DNA from: Nocardia alba NBRC 108234
GTDB taxonomy: Bacteria > Actinomycetota > Actinomycetes > Mycobacteriales > Mycobacteriaceae
DNA length: 64,000 nucleotides
Direction of reading: 5' to 3'
NCBI RefSeq assembly: GCF_001612665.1
Contig: NZ_BDAX01000033.1
Location: 32,702-96,701, forward strand
Shown: positions 25,641 through 33,494 of the stretch, in pieces
Layout of the letters: each line of letters begins with the position of its first letter
Numbering within the stretch: position 1 is the stretch's first letter
Translations under genes and position numbers: made by a program
The notes under the pieces: model-generated
The model's input: the letters and a program-made list of their open reading frames with translations, nothing else
What the model was told of the DNA's origin: nothing
Databases searched by the model: none

Positions 25641-26645
25641 ATGTCGGAATCCACACCTGCCCGCCTTCTGCGATTGCTGTCTCTATTGCAGATGAACCGG
25701 GACTGGTCCGGTACCGAGTTGGCCGAACGGCTCGAGGTCACCACCCGCACCATCCGACGCGATGTCGATCGACTGCGGGAATTGGGGTACCTGGTACACG
25801 CCGCGATGGGGCCTGCGGGCGGCTACCGGCTCCAAGCCGGCGCAGGGTTGCCGCCGCTGTTGCTGGACGACGACGAGGCGGTAGCCGTCACACTCGGCCT
25901 CCAAGCCAACGCGACCGGAACCATCGTCGGTATCGAGGAAGCCTCACTCCGTGGACTGGCCAAAGTAGAACAGGTACTTCCCGTGCGACTGCGCCAACGG
26001 GTCGACGACCTCCGCAGCGCCGTCATCACCCTGCCGCCCCGATACGGTCCCACACCCGCCGTCGACCCCGAGTCGCTCACCGCCATCTCCTCCGCCATCC
26101 GCGCCGCCGAAACCCTGCGGTTCGACTACCGCAGCCACACCGGCGAGCCGACCCGACGCACTGTCGAGCCCCACCGCATCGCGCATTGGAGCCGCAAGTG
26201 GTACCTCGTGGGCTGGGATACCGACCGTGACGACTGGCGCACGTTCCGAGTCGACCGAATGTCGCTACGGATACCGAATGGTGCGCGCTTCACGCATCGT
26301 TCGTCCCCGGACGGTGACGTCGTCGCCTACCTTCGCCACACCATGGGCTTCGCCATGTGGCCGTACCGCTCTGTCCTGCACGTCCACGCCCCGGCTGAGG
26401 ATCTCGCGGGACGGGTCGACGGCATTGTCACCCCGATCGACGAGCACACGTGTCGCCTCGAAATGGGATCAGATTCCTACGATATGGTCGCACTGGTTGT
26501 CGGCATGCTCGACGTAGAATTTGAGGTCGAATCCCCACCGGAACTGCGTACCCACCTGCATGCCCTCGTGCAACGCTTCATCAGGGCAGCTGGTCAGGGG
26601 ATATCGGACAAGGACTTTCCTGACTTGCCCCTCGACACGATATGA
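25641..26645 (+). CDS. WYL-domain transcriptional regulator (HTH_11)
   Basis: 334 residues from ATG 25641; an upstream in-frame extension overlaps the divergent gene and is unlikely. Residues 5-60 form a DeoR/HTH_11-type helix-turn-helix (WSGTELAERLEVTTRTIRRD). Residues 140-215 form the WYL domain (RFDYRSHTGEPTRR, WYLVGWDTDRDDWRTFRVDR), and a WCX-like C-terminus follows. WYL proteins bind nucleic-acid or nucleotide ligands and are often linked to DNA damage or defence. The divergent layout suggests control of the epoxide hydrolase. Confidence 0.92.
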   Translation: MSESTPARLLRLLSLLQMNRDWSGTELAERLEVTTRTIRRDVDRLRELGYLVHAAMGPAGGYRLQAGAGLPPLLLDDDEAVAVTLGLQANATGTIVGIEEASLRGLAKVEQVLPVRLRQRVDDLRSAVITLPPRYGPTPAVDPESLTAISSAIRAAETLRFDYRSHTGEPTRRTVEPHRIAHWSRKWYLVGWDTDRDDWRTFRVDRMSLRIPNGARFTHRSSPDGDVVAYLRHTMGFAMWPYRSVLHVHAPAEDLAGRVDGIVTPIDEHTCRLEMGSDSYDMVALVVGMLDVEFEVESPPELRTHLHALVQRFIRAAGQGISDKDFPDLPLDTI

Positions 26646-26889
26646 CTCGGAACAGAAACCCCCGAAATCCGAGCCGGACCGCCGCCCTCATGAATGATCC
26701 GAGGCCCGCTGTGGTGAGGTCCTGCGCGGCAGCCCGCTCAGAACACCACGCTCGGGCAACGCTGAATCTTCGGCCATCCCGCAACCCCCGTGCTGAAGAC
26801 GAGTGCGAGCTGCATGCACGGTACTGCCGACGAGTAGGGACAGGCGACGATCGCTAGTCCCGTTCAACCACAACGGAATCCGCAGGTCA

Positions 26890-27066
26890 GATCTGAACAG
26901 GACTCCGACAACCGTGCTCGAGCAAGGTATCGAAACCACTACCCCGGTTGGGCGGTTCCTGTTCCACGTCATCGCCGCCATGGACGAGATTACCGCCAAC
27001 CTCATCAGCGAAGGCACCCTCGAAGGACTCGAATCCGCCCGCGCCCCCGGACGAGTTGGCGGGCGC
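26890..27066 (+). pseudogene. Serine recombinase (resolvase) remnant
   Basis: An internal fragment of about 59 codons reads IETTTPVGRFLFHVIAAMDE and then LISEGTLEGLESARAPGRVGGR, the E-helix region of Tn3/Hin-type resolvases. The catalytic Ser domain and the C-terminal helix-turn-helix are missing. It points toward a degenerate terminal repeat at 27082-27118, as expected for a decayed Tn3-family transposon. Confidence 0.8.
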
Positions 27067-27081
27067 CAGCATCTACGCCAT

Positions 27082-27118
27082 ATCCGCCGAAATTCGGTGA
27101 GTTTCTAACGGCTACCCC
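27082..27118 (-). repeat. Degenerate Tn3-like terminal inverted repeat
   Basis: The reverse complement begins GGGTAGCCGTTAGAAACTCA and continues CCGAATTTCGGCGGAT. This aligns, with small indels, to the 39-bp terminal repeats of the unit at 44064-45474. Confidence 0.6.
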
Positions 27119-27284
27119 GGAGCGGCGCGCCTGAAACGACCAGGCCATCGTTCTCTCTCGGGTTCGGAACTATTGATGAAGACCTGGCCGTGGAGATACC
27201 TCGCTTCGCCATGCAGCTGGACGCGACGGGCATCATGGCGGTCGTAATAGCTCAGGTGGGGCCTCGCTGCGCAGCCAGCGGAGT

Positions 27285-28190
27285 TCACACTTCAATCCAG
27301 GAGTGGGCATCGGGATCCCAGTGCCCGGTGGTGCGCGTGCCGTCGAGAATCTGGTTGAGGCAGGTGCCGGAAAAGGCCAGTGCGGCGTCGAGTCCGTGTA
27401 GCTCGGCAGGCAGGGCGGTGTCCTTGGCCAGCGCGGGGTAGGCGCGGGTCCATTCGGGGCCGGGCGATTGCAGTACCGCGGGCAACTCGAGGTCTCGTCG
27501 TTGCTTCTGGAAATCGAGTGCGGCGCACACGAGCGCGGCATCGAAGGTGAAGTTGCCGACGATGAAGCAGATGTCGGCGAGGTCGCGCCAGCGGGTCGAC
27601 GGTATGCGGGTGTCGCCGTAGCGGGCGAACATGGCGCAGATCTTGTCGGCGAGCTGGCTCGGCACGGGAATCAGCCGGACTGGTGGCAGCGCCGAGAACC
27701 CCGCGAGATCGAGAACGGCAGTGGGAGTGAGCGTCTCGATCGCGCCGATGATCGTCTTGTCCACGGCCAGATCCAGAGGAAACTTCTCCAGCACTGTCGC
27801 ACCGTGGTAAACCGAAACCCGCAGTTCGGCGCCAGCAGCGGCATCTCCTGTGAGCTGCTTGGACAGGTCGACCTGGAAATGGAATGGGTCGATATCGGGC
27901 CGTGCGACGCCGAGTCGTCGGAGTTCGTCGATGGCGTCGGTGATTTCGAGATCGAGGCGGATCAGGTCCAAATCCGCGCTCGCCCTGGCTCCGGGAAGGC
28001 GTGCAAGAAGCCCCCCGCCGCCGGTCACGATCCACGGTGCGGTCGGGTCGTCGAAGATACGCGCGAGGAACCGCTGCCGGAAGAAGTCGATCCGCACCGC
28101 TTTGGCGGGAAGACGCATCGCGCGGGCCACGTTCTTGATCTTGGCGTTGAGTGAGATCCGGTTGAACGAGATCGATCGTGGTTCGGTCAT
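27285..28190 (-). CDS. AbiEii-type nucleotidyltransferase toxin
   Basis: 301 residues. The nucleotidyltransferase core shows VTGGGGLLARLPG followed by SADLDLIRLD, the GG-x(n)-DxD signature of AbiEii/AbiGii enzymes. TRWRDLADI later matches the conserved RxxD(L) region. In characterised type IV systems the toxin blocks growth during phage infection by modifying tRNA 3' ends or binding GTP. The ATG overlaps the antitoxin stop (28187-28190), the standard abiEi-abiEii order. There are no obvious lesions. Confidence 0.85.
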   Translation of the reverse strand: MTEPRSISFNRISLNAKIKNVARAMRLPAKAVRIDFFRQRFLARIFDDPTAPWIVTGGGGLLARLPGARASADLDLIRLDLEITDAIDELRRLGVARPDIDPFHFQVDLSKQLTGDAAAGAELRVSVYHGATVLEKFPLDLAVDKTIIGAIETLTPTAVLDLAGFSALPPVRLIPVPSQLADKICAMFARYGDTRIPSTRWRDLADICFIVGNFTFDAALVCAALDFQKQRRDLELPAVLQSPGPEWTRAYPALAKDTALPAELHGLDAALAFSGTCLNQILDGTRTTGHWDPDAHSWIEV

Positions 28191-29362
28191 GGAGCTGCCT
28201 TCAGGGGTGGTCGCTCTGCCCCGAACGCGGTGTCGATCAGCGCTTTGGCGACCGCTTCGCTCAGGATCGCCGCGGACTGCTCAATGCTGGCGGCGCCACG
28301 GAGCTCTGCCGGATCCACCGTTCGCTCGATCCGGGTGCTGATCTTCCGAACTGCCTCCGCCCACTCTGGTGTCTCGGTGAGTGGCGCCATGGCCTGGCGG
28401 ACGAACTCGGTCAACTGCTCGCTGACAGACATATGGAGCCGCAGCTCGTTCAGAGCTGCCTTCGCCGGGTCGCTCGTGGCAGCCGGTCGCTGCTCTCTGA
28501 GACTTGCTTGCACGAGTTCGGAGGCTAGGCGGAACATCGCGTGTTGATCGCGGAAACCTTCGCGAGGCGATGCGCCGCCACTGACTGCAAACGGCGTGCT
28601 ATCCAGGTGAGCGCCGAACCGGCCGCGCGCGAGTTCGTTGAGGGCCTTATCGAATGCGTCCTTGGCGGCGATGACCGGTTGCAGGGTTGGCGCCGACAGG
28701 GCGAGCGAGGATTCGGGGACTCCGGCTTGGGTGATGAAGTGGTTGATCAGTGCGGATCCGTCGTCGACCGGTGCGCCGTAGCGGTGGGCGTACGGGTGTA
28801 GTTCTTCAGCGATTTCGTCTGCCGAGGCACCCTGCAGGAGGGCGTCCCGTACGACCGTGGCCAGGTGTCCGCCGTCGGTACGTGCCGCAGCGAGGTCGCC
28901 GATGGTGCGTGCGGGAGTAGTGACTGGCAGCCCGTCGACCAGGATCCAATCGTCGGGCGCGAGAAGGGCGCGGTGGAAGCGCACATCGGGGTTGCGGCTG
29001 CTGCGGCGTGCAGGGACGGTGAACTCGAGGTAGTCAGCGCCGAGATCGCCGAGGCCTTGCAGGTCAGCGGCTGATCGGTGCGAGACGACGCCGAGGGGGA
29101 CCTCGTCGCTGATGCGTTCGCCGACGGTGCGGGCAGGGTCGAGTGCGAGCCATTCCGCACGCAACGGCTCGACGGGAGAATCGGGAACCCCGGCAAGGCG
29201 GTAGACGCCGTAGCGCAGGCGGGCCAACACGCCGTGATCGACCAGGCGCTGCAATTGCTTGGGGTCCACGTCGACGTCTGAGGCCTGGGCGGTAGTGAGC
29301 AGGCCCCATTGCGACTCGCCCAGCTCGGCGAGTCGTGCTCGGAGGTCCGATGCGCCACTCAT
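28187..29362 (-). CDS. AbiEi-type antitoxin and autoregulator
   Basis: 391 residues from ATG 29362; the frame is open further upstream but crosses the operator. The N-terminus is the AbiEi winged helix (LLTTAQASDVDVDPKQLQRL, HGVLARLRYGVYRLAG). A middle domain includes GVVSHRSAADLQGLGDL and TTPARTIGDLAA, typical of the AbiEi_4 group. A helical C-terminus of about 150 residues is longer than in minimal antitoxins. AbiEi proteins bind inverted repeats in their own promoter, and an exact palindrome lies 30 bp upstream of this start. Confidence 0.85.
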   Translation of the reverse strand: MSGASDLRARLAELGESQWGLLTTAQASDVDVDPKQLQRLVDHGVLARLRYGVYRLAGVPDSPVEPLRAEWLALDPARTVGERISDEVPLGVVSHRSAADLQGLGDLGADYLEFTVPARRSSRNPDVRFHRALLAPDDWILVDGLPVTTPARTIGDLAAARTDGGHLATVVRDALLQGASADEIAEELHPYAHRYGAPVDDGSALINHFITQAGVPESSLALSAPTLQPVIAAKDAFDKALNELARGRFGAHLDSTPFAVSGGASPREGFRDQHAMFRLASELVQASLREQRPAATSDPAKAALNELRLHMSVSEQLTEFVRQAMAPLTETPEWAEAVRKISTRIERTVDPAELRGAASIEQSAAILSEAVAKALIDTAFGAERPPLKAAP

Positions 29363-29391
29363 AACATCAAAAGTACCACAAAAGTCGTCAT

Positions 29392-29414
29392 AAAGGACAC
29401 TCAGAGTGTCCTTT
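29392..29414. promoter_or_regulatory. Palindromic operator of the abiE operon
   Basis: Perfect arms AAAGGACACTC and GAGTGTCCTTT around one base. An outer inverted pair, AAAAGTC (29380-29386) and GACTTTT (29429-29435), flanks it, giving two nested repeats as found in AbiEi-regulated promoters. It lies between abiEi and the divergent gene at 29427 and could control both. Confidence 0.8.
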
Positions 29415-29426
29415 GCGGTACGCAAT

Positions 29427-29825
29427 ATGACTTTTATGTGGACATCGGAGTGGCCAGCGGCCCTTGGGGCCACGATCTCCAATCGGGAAATGCGAGCGAT
29501 CCTGTGTCGCTACGGCGCCACCGCGGCCGACCTGGATCGAATGGACGTCTCGACCGAGATCGTCGAGAGCCCGAGCGGTGTCCGAGGTGGTCGGTTCGAT
29601 GACGAAATCGACGAGTGGAGCCACCAGCTGCGGCTGACGGCCGATCACAGGCTGCACCATGCCCAGTTGAGAGAAGCGCTGATGGCGCTACGCGCACAGA
29701 TCCCCGCCGAGCAGGGACAGGTCAACGTCTGGCTGGTCAAGCATGCCGCGACTGTGAACGCGGCAGCGCCGCAGGTCAAGTCGGTCGCAGCGTTCCAGGG
29801 CGGGGCCCTGCGCTGCAGCTCGTGA
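29427..29825 (+). CDS. Hypothetical protein divergent from abiE
   Basis: 132 residues from ATG 29427, at the edge of the abiE operator. Third codon positions are strongly GC-biased, supporting a real gene. No family is recognised. The sequence is mixed and polar, with an N-terminal MTFMWTSEWPAALGA, a helical middle (LRLTADHRLHHAQLREALMA), and no signal or membrane span. It may be an accessory of the toxin-antitoxin locus or a remnant. No Shine-Dalgarno is clear. Confidence 0.5.
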   Translation: MTFMWTSEWPAALGATISNREMRAILCRYGATAADLDRMDVSTEIVESPSGVRGGRFDDEIDEWSHQLRLTADHRLHHAQLREALMALRAQIPAEQGQVNVWLVKHAATVNAAAPQVKSVAAFQGGALRCSS

Positions 29826-29924
29826 CCTGACTGGGAGGCACGCGCTGACTTGGCCATAGGTCGACGCCCGGCACTAGGAGCTATGGAGCGGCCCAAAGCT
29901 GTCAGGTCAGATCAGGATGACCAA

Positions 29925-30044
29925 CGCGGTGGCGTGGGCAGCGCGGGGTTCTGGATCTTCGACGACGACCCGGTCGCGTTGGAAGCCCCGACCGCGTCCA
30001 TTCAGGTGGCCCGCCAACTGATCGTGACAGCCCTCGACGACCTC
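29925..30044 (+). pseudogene. Fragment of a DUF5753 regulator with in-frame deletion
   Basis: Forty codons reading RGGVGSAGFWIFDDDPVALE and then APTASIQV joined to ARQLIVTALDDL. They match the C-terminal part of the intact gene at 52625-53509, in which 25 residues separate SIQV from ARQLIV. The fragment therefore has a clean 75-bp deletion. DNA similarity is high on both sides. The rest of the gene is missing. Confidence 0.85.
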
Positions 30045-30094
30045 ACCACCCGCGGCAGCATCCGCACCCCACCCATCGAACCTCCCGATGCTGC

Positions 30095-30191
30095 TACCGC
30101 AGATAGTTTCCCGAGTCGCGGGCACCTGGAACACCCAATGCGCCAGGACAACTCAGCAGCTACCGCACATAGTATGTCACTATCTGCGGTA
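30095..30191. promoter_or_regulatory. Three TACCGCAGATAGT half-sites, candidate operator
   Basis: One 13-bp copy lies at 30095-30107. A pair in inverted orientation lies at 30161-30173 (one mismatch) and 30179-30191, separated by 5 bp. They end 26 bp before the coiled-coil gene start, where an autoregulator of the mobile element would bind. Confidence 0.75.
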
Positions 30192-30217
30192 ATTCCTTAG
30201 CGTGACTTTTCGCGCCG

Positions 30218-31237
30218 ATGTTCCCGGACCCCCGGAAGGCTCCGGCCCAACGGGAGCGGTCCACGCCCCGACCGGTCACCTCCGCGCGGGCGTCGCTGGC
30301 TGATCTCCTCGCCCAGGTCGAGATGGTCGCGGCCGGGCACCGCGAGCAGATGAGTGGCCTGCTGGACCGCGTTGTCGAGGTCGTTGCGGCCGCCGGTGAC
30401 CCCGACGCCGCCGTCGCCGAGGTCACCTCGATGCGGCGCGAAGCCCAAGCCGAGGTCGATGCCGCCCAGGTCCGTGCCGACGAGGCCGAGGCCGAGGCCG
30501 CCGCCGCCCGTCGCGAGCGTGACCGCGCCCTCGAAGACAAGGACCTCGCAGACGGCGCCGCCCTGGACGCACTCGCCGACCGCGACCGCGCCCTGGCCGA
30601 GGCCGAGCAACAGCTCGAGACCACCCGCGCCGAGGCCGCCGCCGAAATCGAGGCGATCCGCCAGGCCGAAGCCGAGCGCGTCCGGGCCGCCGAAGCGCTC
30701 GCATCCGCCGCTCAGGCCGAAGCCCGCGCGGCCGAGGAACGCGCGGCCGCGGCGGAGGCGGCCGCTGACCATGCGCGCCGCGACGCTGCCGACCAGGTCG
30801 ATACCCTCACCCGCGATCACGCCGCGCGCGTGGAGCGGGTCAACGCCGACGCTGACGCTCGCGTCGCGGACTCGGCTGCCGCGCAGCAGCGCGCCGAATC
30901 CGCGGCCACGGCCGCCGATGCCCGCACCGAGGACGCGCGCACCGAACTCACACAGGTCAGGGGTGAGTTGTCCACGGCGCGTGAGCAGGCGCGCGAAGAT
31001 GCCACCACCGCGAGCGAGGAAATCGCCGCACTGCGCCGCGAGGTCGCCGAGGTCCGGGCCCAGGCCCGTGCCGAGCGCGAGCAGCAGCGCAGCGACCACC
31101 TGGCCGAGATCGCTCGTGTGCAGCAGTCCGCCGAGGCCGCCGCCACCGTGCTCCAGAGCGCGCTCACCACCGCCGAGACCACCATCGACCGCCTTCAGAA
31201 CCAGCTCACCGAGACCACCAAGAAGGAGACCCGCTGA
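30218..31237 (+). CDS. Long coiled-coil protein of the mobile element
   Basis: 339 residues, almost entirely charged and Ala-rich from residue 35 onward, with continuous heptad-like runs (EAEAEAAAARRERDRALEDK and similar) broken only briefly. The first 60 residues are less regular and could bind DNA, as in KfrA-type plasmid proteins, but no clear helix-turn-helix is seen. It is the first gene of a two-gene operon: its TGA overlaps the next ATG (TGATG). Inverted TACCGCAGATAGT sites upstream suggest autoregulation. A scaffold role in plasmid organisation or transfer is inference. Confidence 0.75.
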   Translation: MFPDPRKAPAQRERSTPRPVTSARASLADLLAQVEMVAAGHREQMSGLLDRVVEVVAAAGDPDAAVAEVTSMRREAQAEVDAAQVRADEAEAEAAAARRERDRALEDKDLADGAALDALADRDRALAEAEQQLETTRAEAAAEIEAIRQAEAERVRAAEALASAAQAEARAAEERAAAAEAAADHARRDAADQVDTLTRDHAARVERVNADADARVADSAAAQQRAESAATAADARTEDARTELTQVRGELSTAREQAREDATTASEEIAALRREVAEVRAQARAEREQQRSDHLAEIARVQQSAEAAATVLQSALTTAETTIDRLQNQLTETTKKETR

Positions 31238-33090
31238 TGTTCCGCCGCAAACCCGTCGAGGTCGATCGGCTGCTCACCGCGCAGCTGCCCGAGCGCCGCG
31301 CCGAGGCCCACGACCGCATCGCCCAGCAGCACGACCCGGCGCTGCTGGCCGCGCTGTCCGAGCGCGAGCTGCGCGAGGAACGCAGCGTCGCGGAGTCGGT
31401 GCGCGATCACAACCGTCGCGATCGGCTCGCTCAGGCCGAGTCCGCGCAGTCGATCGCTGGCGTGATGCGCCGCGCCCAGGAGGATCTGGTGCGGGCCGAG
31501 GCCGGCGACCTGGTCACCGCCCGGCGTGCGCTCGCCGAGCAGCGTCGCCAGGGCAGCGCCCACGCGCAGGTCGCCGATCTGTTCCGCAAGAAGACCTGGA
31601 CCGGTCGCGCGCTGGCCGGTGTCGTTGCCGCCGCGATGCTCTACAGCGCGGTAAACGTCCAGCACAACCTCGCTCCCGGCGGGCCGAGCGAGCCTCTGTA
31701 CTGGGCGAGCTACCTGCTCGAAGCGCTCATTTCTACCGTGCTGGTCGCCTTCATGGTCAACTCCGCGGCTGTCTCGAGGTGGCGTGTCAGCGAGGACGAG
31801 ACGCTGATCCGCTGGCTCGAAGGCGCGTTGCTGGCGATGAGTGTGGGGCTCAACGTCTATCCCTACGTCGGCAAGGGCGACCTCTACAACATCGCCGTGC
31901 ACTCCGTCGCGCCGGTGATGGTCGGCGTCGCTCTGTTCGCTCACACCGCGGTGATGCGCCGCTACGGCCTCGCGATCGAGCGCGCGGTCGCGGCCGCCGA
32001 CGCCGCCGGCGACGACATCGCCGAGCGCATGTCCGCACTCGCCGACACCGCGCACTTCGCCATCCGCACCGATCCCACCGCGCCGACGGTCACCGCGCCG
32101 ACGGACGATGACAGGGTGCTCGCCGAGTACGAGGACGAGCTGCGCGCGATCGACGATCCCGCAATCGCCCCGCTGCCGCGCGCGACCGAGCACGTGAGCG
32201 CCGAGCCGATCGCGATCGAGCGTGCGCGGCCGGAAGAGCCGATCACGTCCGATCGCGCGCGGCCGGAAGAGCCGATCGCGCGCGACGAGCCGCCCGTGCA
32301 CGAGAGCGATCGCGCGCCGATCGCGCGCGAGGATCGTGGTCCCGCGCGCGGGATCATCGCGCAGTCGATCGCGCGCGCCGCGCACATCGCGCGCGACACC
32401 GAGACCACCGCGCGCGCGATCGAGGACAGCGAAGCCGAGCCGATCGCGCGCGACGAGCAGCCCGCGCACGAGACTGATCGTTCGCCGATCGCGCACGGAG
32501 ACGACAGCATCGCGCGCGCGGAGACCGCGCCGATCGCCGCGCACACCCCGGCTGAACTGGAAACCGATCACGCTCCGATCGCCGCGCACGACAGCGACCA
32601 GCCCCTTGCCGATGCTTCCGAGAGCGACCGGCCGCGCGCGGACGTTGCCCCCGCCGAGGAGTCTGTCGCGCGCGAGCAGGAGAGCATCGATCGCGCGCGG
32701 ACCGCGCCGATCGCGCTCGTTTCGGTCGCGCGCGAGGACACCGATCGCGCGCGCCCGTCGCGCGCCGATCGCGCGCGGGAAGCCTCGACCACGGGAGCGC
32801 TCGCGCGCGCGACCGAGCCCGCGCCGATCGCGCGCGGCGACCGATCGCGCGCGGACGATCATGGTCCGTTCGATCGCGAGTTGTCGCGCGCGGAGGCGGG
32901 TCGGTTCGCGCGCGCGGTGTCCGAGCGCGGGCTGAGCAAACAGCCGGTGTCGGTGCTGACCGAGATCTACCTGCTCGCCTCACAGGGGCACAAGGCCAAC
33001 GGGATCGGTACCCAGGTCGGCTTGCCGCACTCGACGGTCGGGCGCGCGCTCTCGCGCGTGGACCAGGTGGTGGGTCCCCGCCCGATCTGA
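31237..33090 (+). CDS. Four-TM protein with repetitive linker and C-terminal HTH
   Basis: 617 residues. A charged helical N-terminus (1-115) is followed by four hydrophobic segments near residues 126-143, 155-178, 190-208 and 215-236, resembling the DUF2637/SpdB-like membrane proteins of actinomycete conjugative elements. Residues 290-545 are a low-complexity linker of PIARD- and DRAR-like units. The C-terminus (SERGLSKQPVSVLTEIYLLA, NGIGTQVGLPHSTVGRAL) is a helix-turn-helix. The layout suggests a membrane anchor for DNA. The linker DNA carries a repeated GATCGCGCG motif (separate entry). Start and upstream stop overlap by one base. Confidence 0.75.
   Translation: MFRRKPVEVDRLLTAQLPERRAEAHDRIAQQHDPALLAALSERELREERSVAESVRDHNRRDRLAQAESAQSIAGVMRRAQEDLVRAEAGDLVTARRALAEQRRQGSAHAQVADLFRKKTWTGRALAGVVAAAMLYSAVNVQHNLAPGGPSEPLYWASYLLEALISTVLVAFMVNSAAVSRWRVSEDETLIRWLEGALLAMSVGLNVYPYVGKGDLYNIAVHSVAPVMVGVALFAHTAVMRRYGLAIERAVAAADAAGDDIAERMSALADTAHFAIRTDPTAPTVTAPTDDDRVLAEYEDELRAIDDPAIAPLPRATEHVSAEPIAIERARPEEPITSDRARPEEPIARDEPPVHESDRAPIAREDRGPARGIIAQSIARAAHIARDTETTARAIEDSEAEPIARDEQPAHETDRSPIAHGDDSIARAETAPIAAHTPAELETDHAPIAAHDSDQPLADASESDRPRADVAPAEESVAREQESIDRARTAPIALVSVAREDTDRARPSRADRAREASTTGALARATEPAPIARGDRSRADDHGPFDRELSRAEAGRFARAVSERGLSKQPVSVLTEIYLLASQGHKANGIGTQVGLPHSTVGRALSRVDQVVGPRPI
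32251..32853 (+). repeat. Eleven dispersed GATCGCGCG motifs in all three reading frames
   Basis: Exact GATCGCGCG occurs 11 times in 600 bp, with near variants such as CATCGCGCG between. Encoded peptides differ by frame: PIAR or SIAR (ATC-GCG-CGC), DRAR or DRAP (GAT-CGC-GCG), and RSRA (CGA-TCG-CGC). Use of all three frames means the conserved unit is the DNA word, not one peptide. Confidence 0.85.
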
Positions 33091-33109
33091 TTTCTTCTCC
33101 CGCATACAG

Positions 33110-33150
33110 CGACAGGACCCTGGCGGCGCATATCCGCCAGGGTCCTGTCG
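33110..33150. terminator. Hairpin terminator after the TM-HTH gene
   Basis: Arms CGACAGGACCCTGGCGG and CCGCCAGGGTCCTGTCG pair perfectly over 17 bp with a 7-base loop, 20 bp past the stop codon. It ends the coiled-coil/TM-HTH operon. Confidence 0.85.
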
Positions 33151-33160
33151 TGTCCGGACA

Positions 33161-33370
33161 CTACGGCATCGGTGACTCCTGTTCGTGGTGGGCCAGTTGG
33201 GCGCGGATCTCGGCCTGGTGTTGTAGCTCGGCCGCCCCTGTCCAGCGCTGCTCCTGCGTCCCCACGGCGAGCGCCGTCGCACGCCGTGCCGCGTCGGTGA
33301 CGGGAGCCCGCCGGCGGACTTTGCACCGCCGAGAATTCCGGCGGTGAGGTCTGCGTTGCCCTCGCTCCAC
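33161..33370 (-). CDS. Possible small plasmid-type protein, perhaps decayed
   Basis: A 69-codon leftward frame. The last 45 residues (VTDAARRATALAVGTQEQRW and on) look protein-like and helical, and the first 20 are Arg-rich. In another frame just upstream, VPELQRWWSEGNADLTAG also looks coding, suggesting a frameshift near 33,320. No family and no ribosome binding site are recognised. Treat it as a doubtful or broken gene. Confidence 0.25.
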   Translation of the reverse strand: MERGQRRPHRRNSRRCKVRRRAPVTDAARRATALAVGTQEQRWTGAAELQHQAEIRAQLAHHEQESPMP

Positions 33371-33425
33371 CAGCGCTGAAGCTCCGGTACGATCGTCGAC
33401 AGAAGTACAGGGAGCGAGCTAGTAT

Positions 33426-33465
33426 TTAGGTGACCTAAGATCGGTCACCCCACCCGTCCGGGTGG
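33426..33465. other. Cluster of inverted repeats, candidate oriT or mob operator
   Basis: Three overlapping inverted repeats lie within 40 bp, just upstream of mobC: TTAGGT-G-ACCTAA (33426-33438), GGTGACC with GGTCACC (33429-33449), and CCACCCG-TC-CGGGTGG (33450-33465). Nicking sites of mobilizable elements usually sit here, before the relaxosome genes. An operator for mobC is the alternative. Confidence 0.5.
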
Positions 33466-33494
33466 TCGCTGCGCTGGGCTGTAAGGAGGCTGCG

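Noticed and set aside
27190..27441. Rightward 83-codon frame overlapping the AbiEii end
   Set aside because: It begins in degenerate mobile-DNA remnants and runs antisense into AbiEii; no ribosome binding site.
31195..32862. Long leftward frame (555 codons) opposite the coiled-coil/TM-HTH operon
   Set aside because: It is the antisense of Ala/Arg/Asp-rich coding DNA and contains only Arg-Asp-Arg-type low complexity. The rightward frames have membrane spans, HTH and coupled starts.
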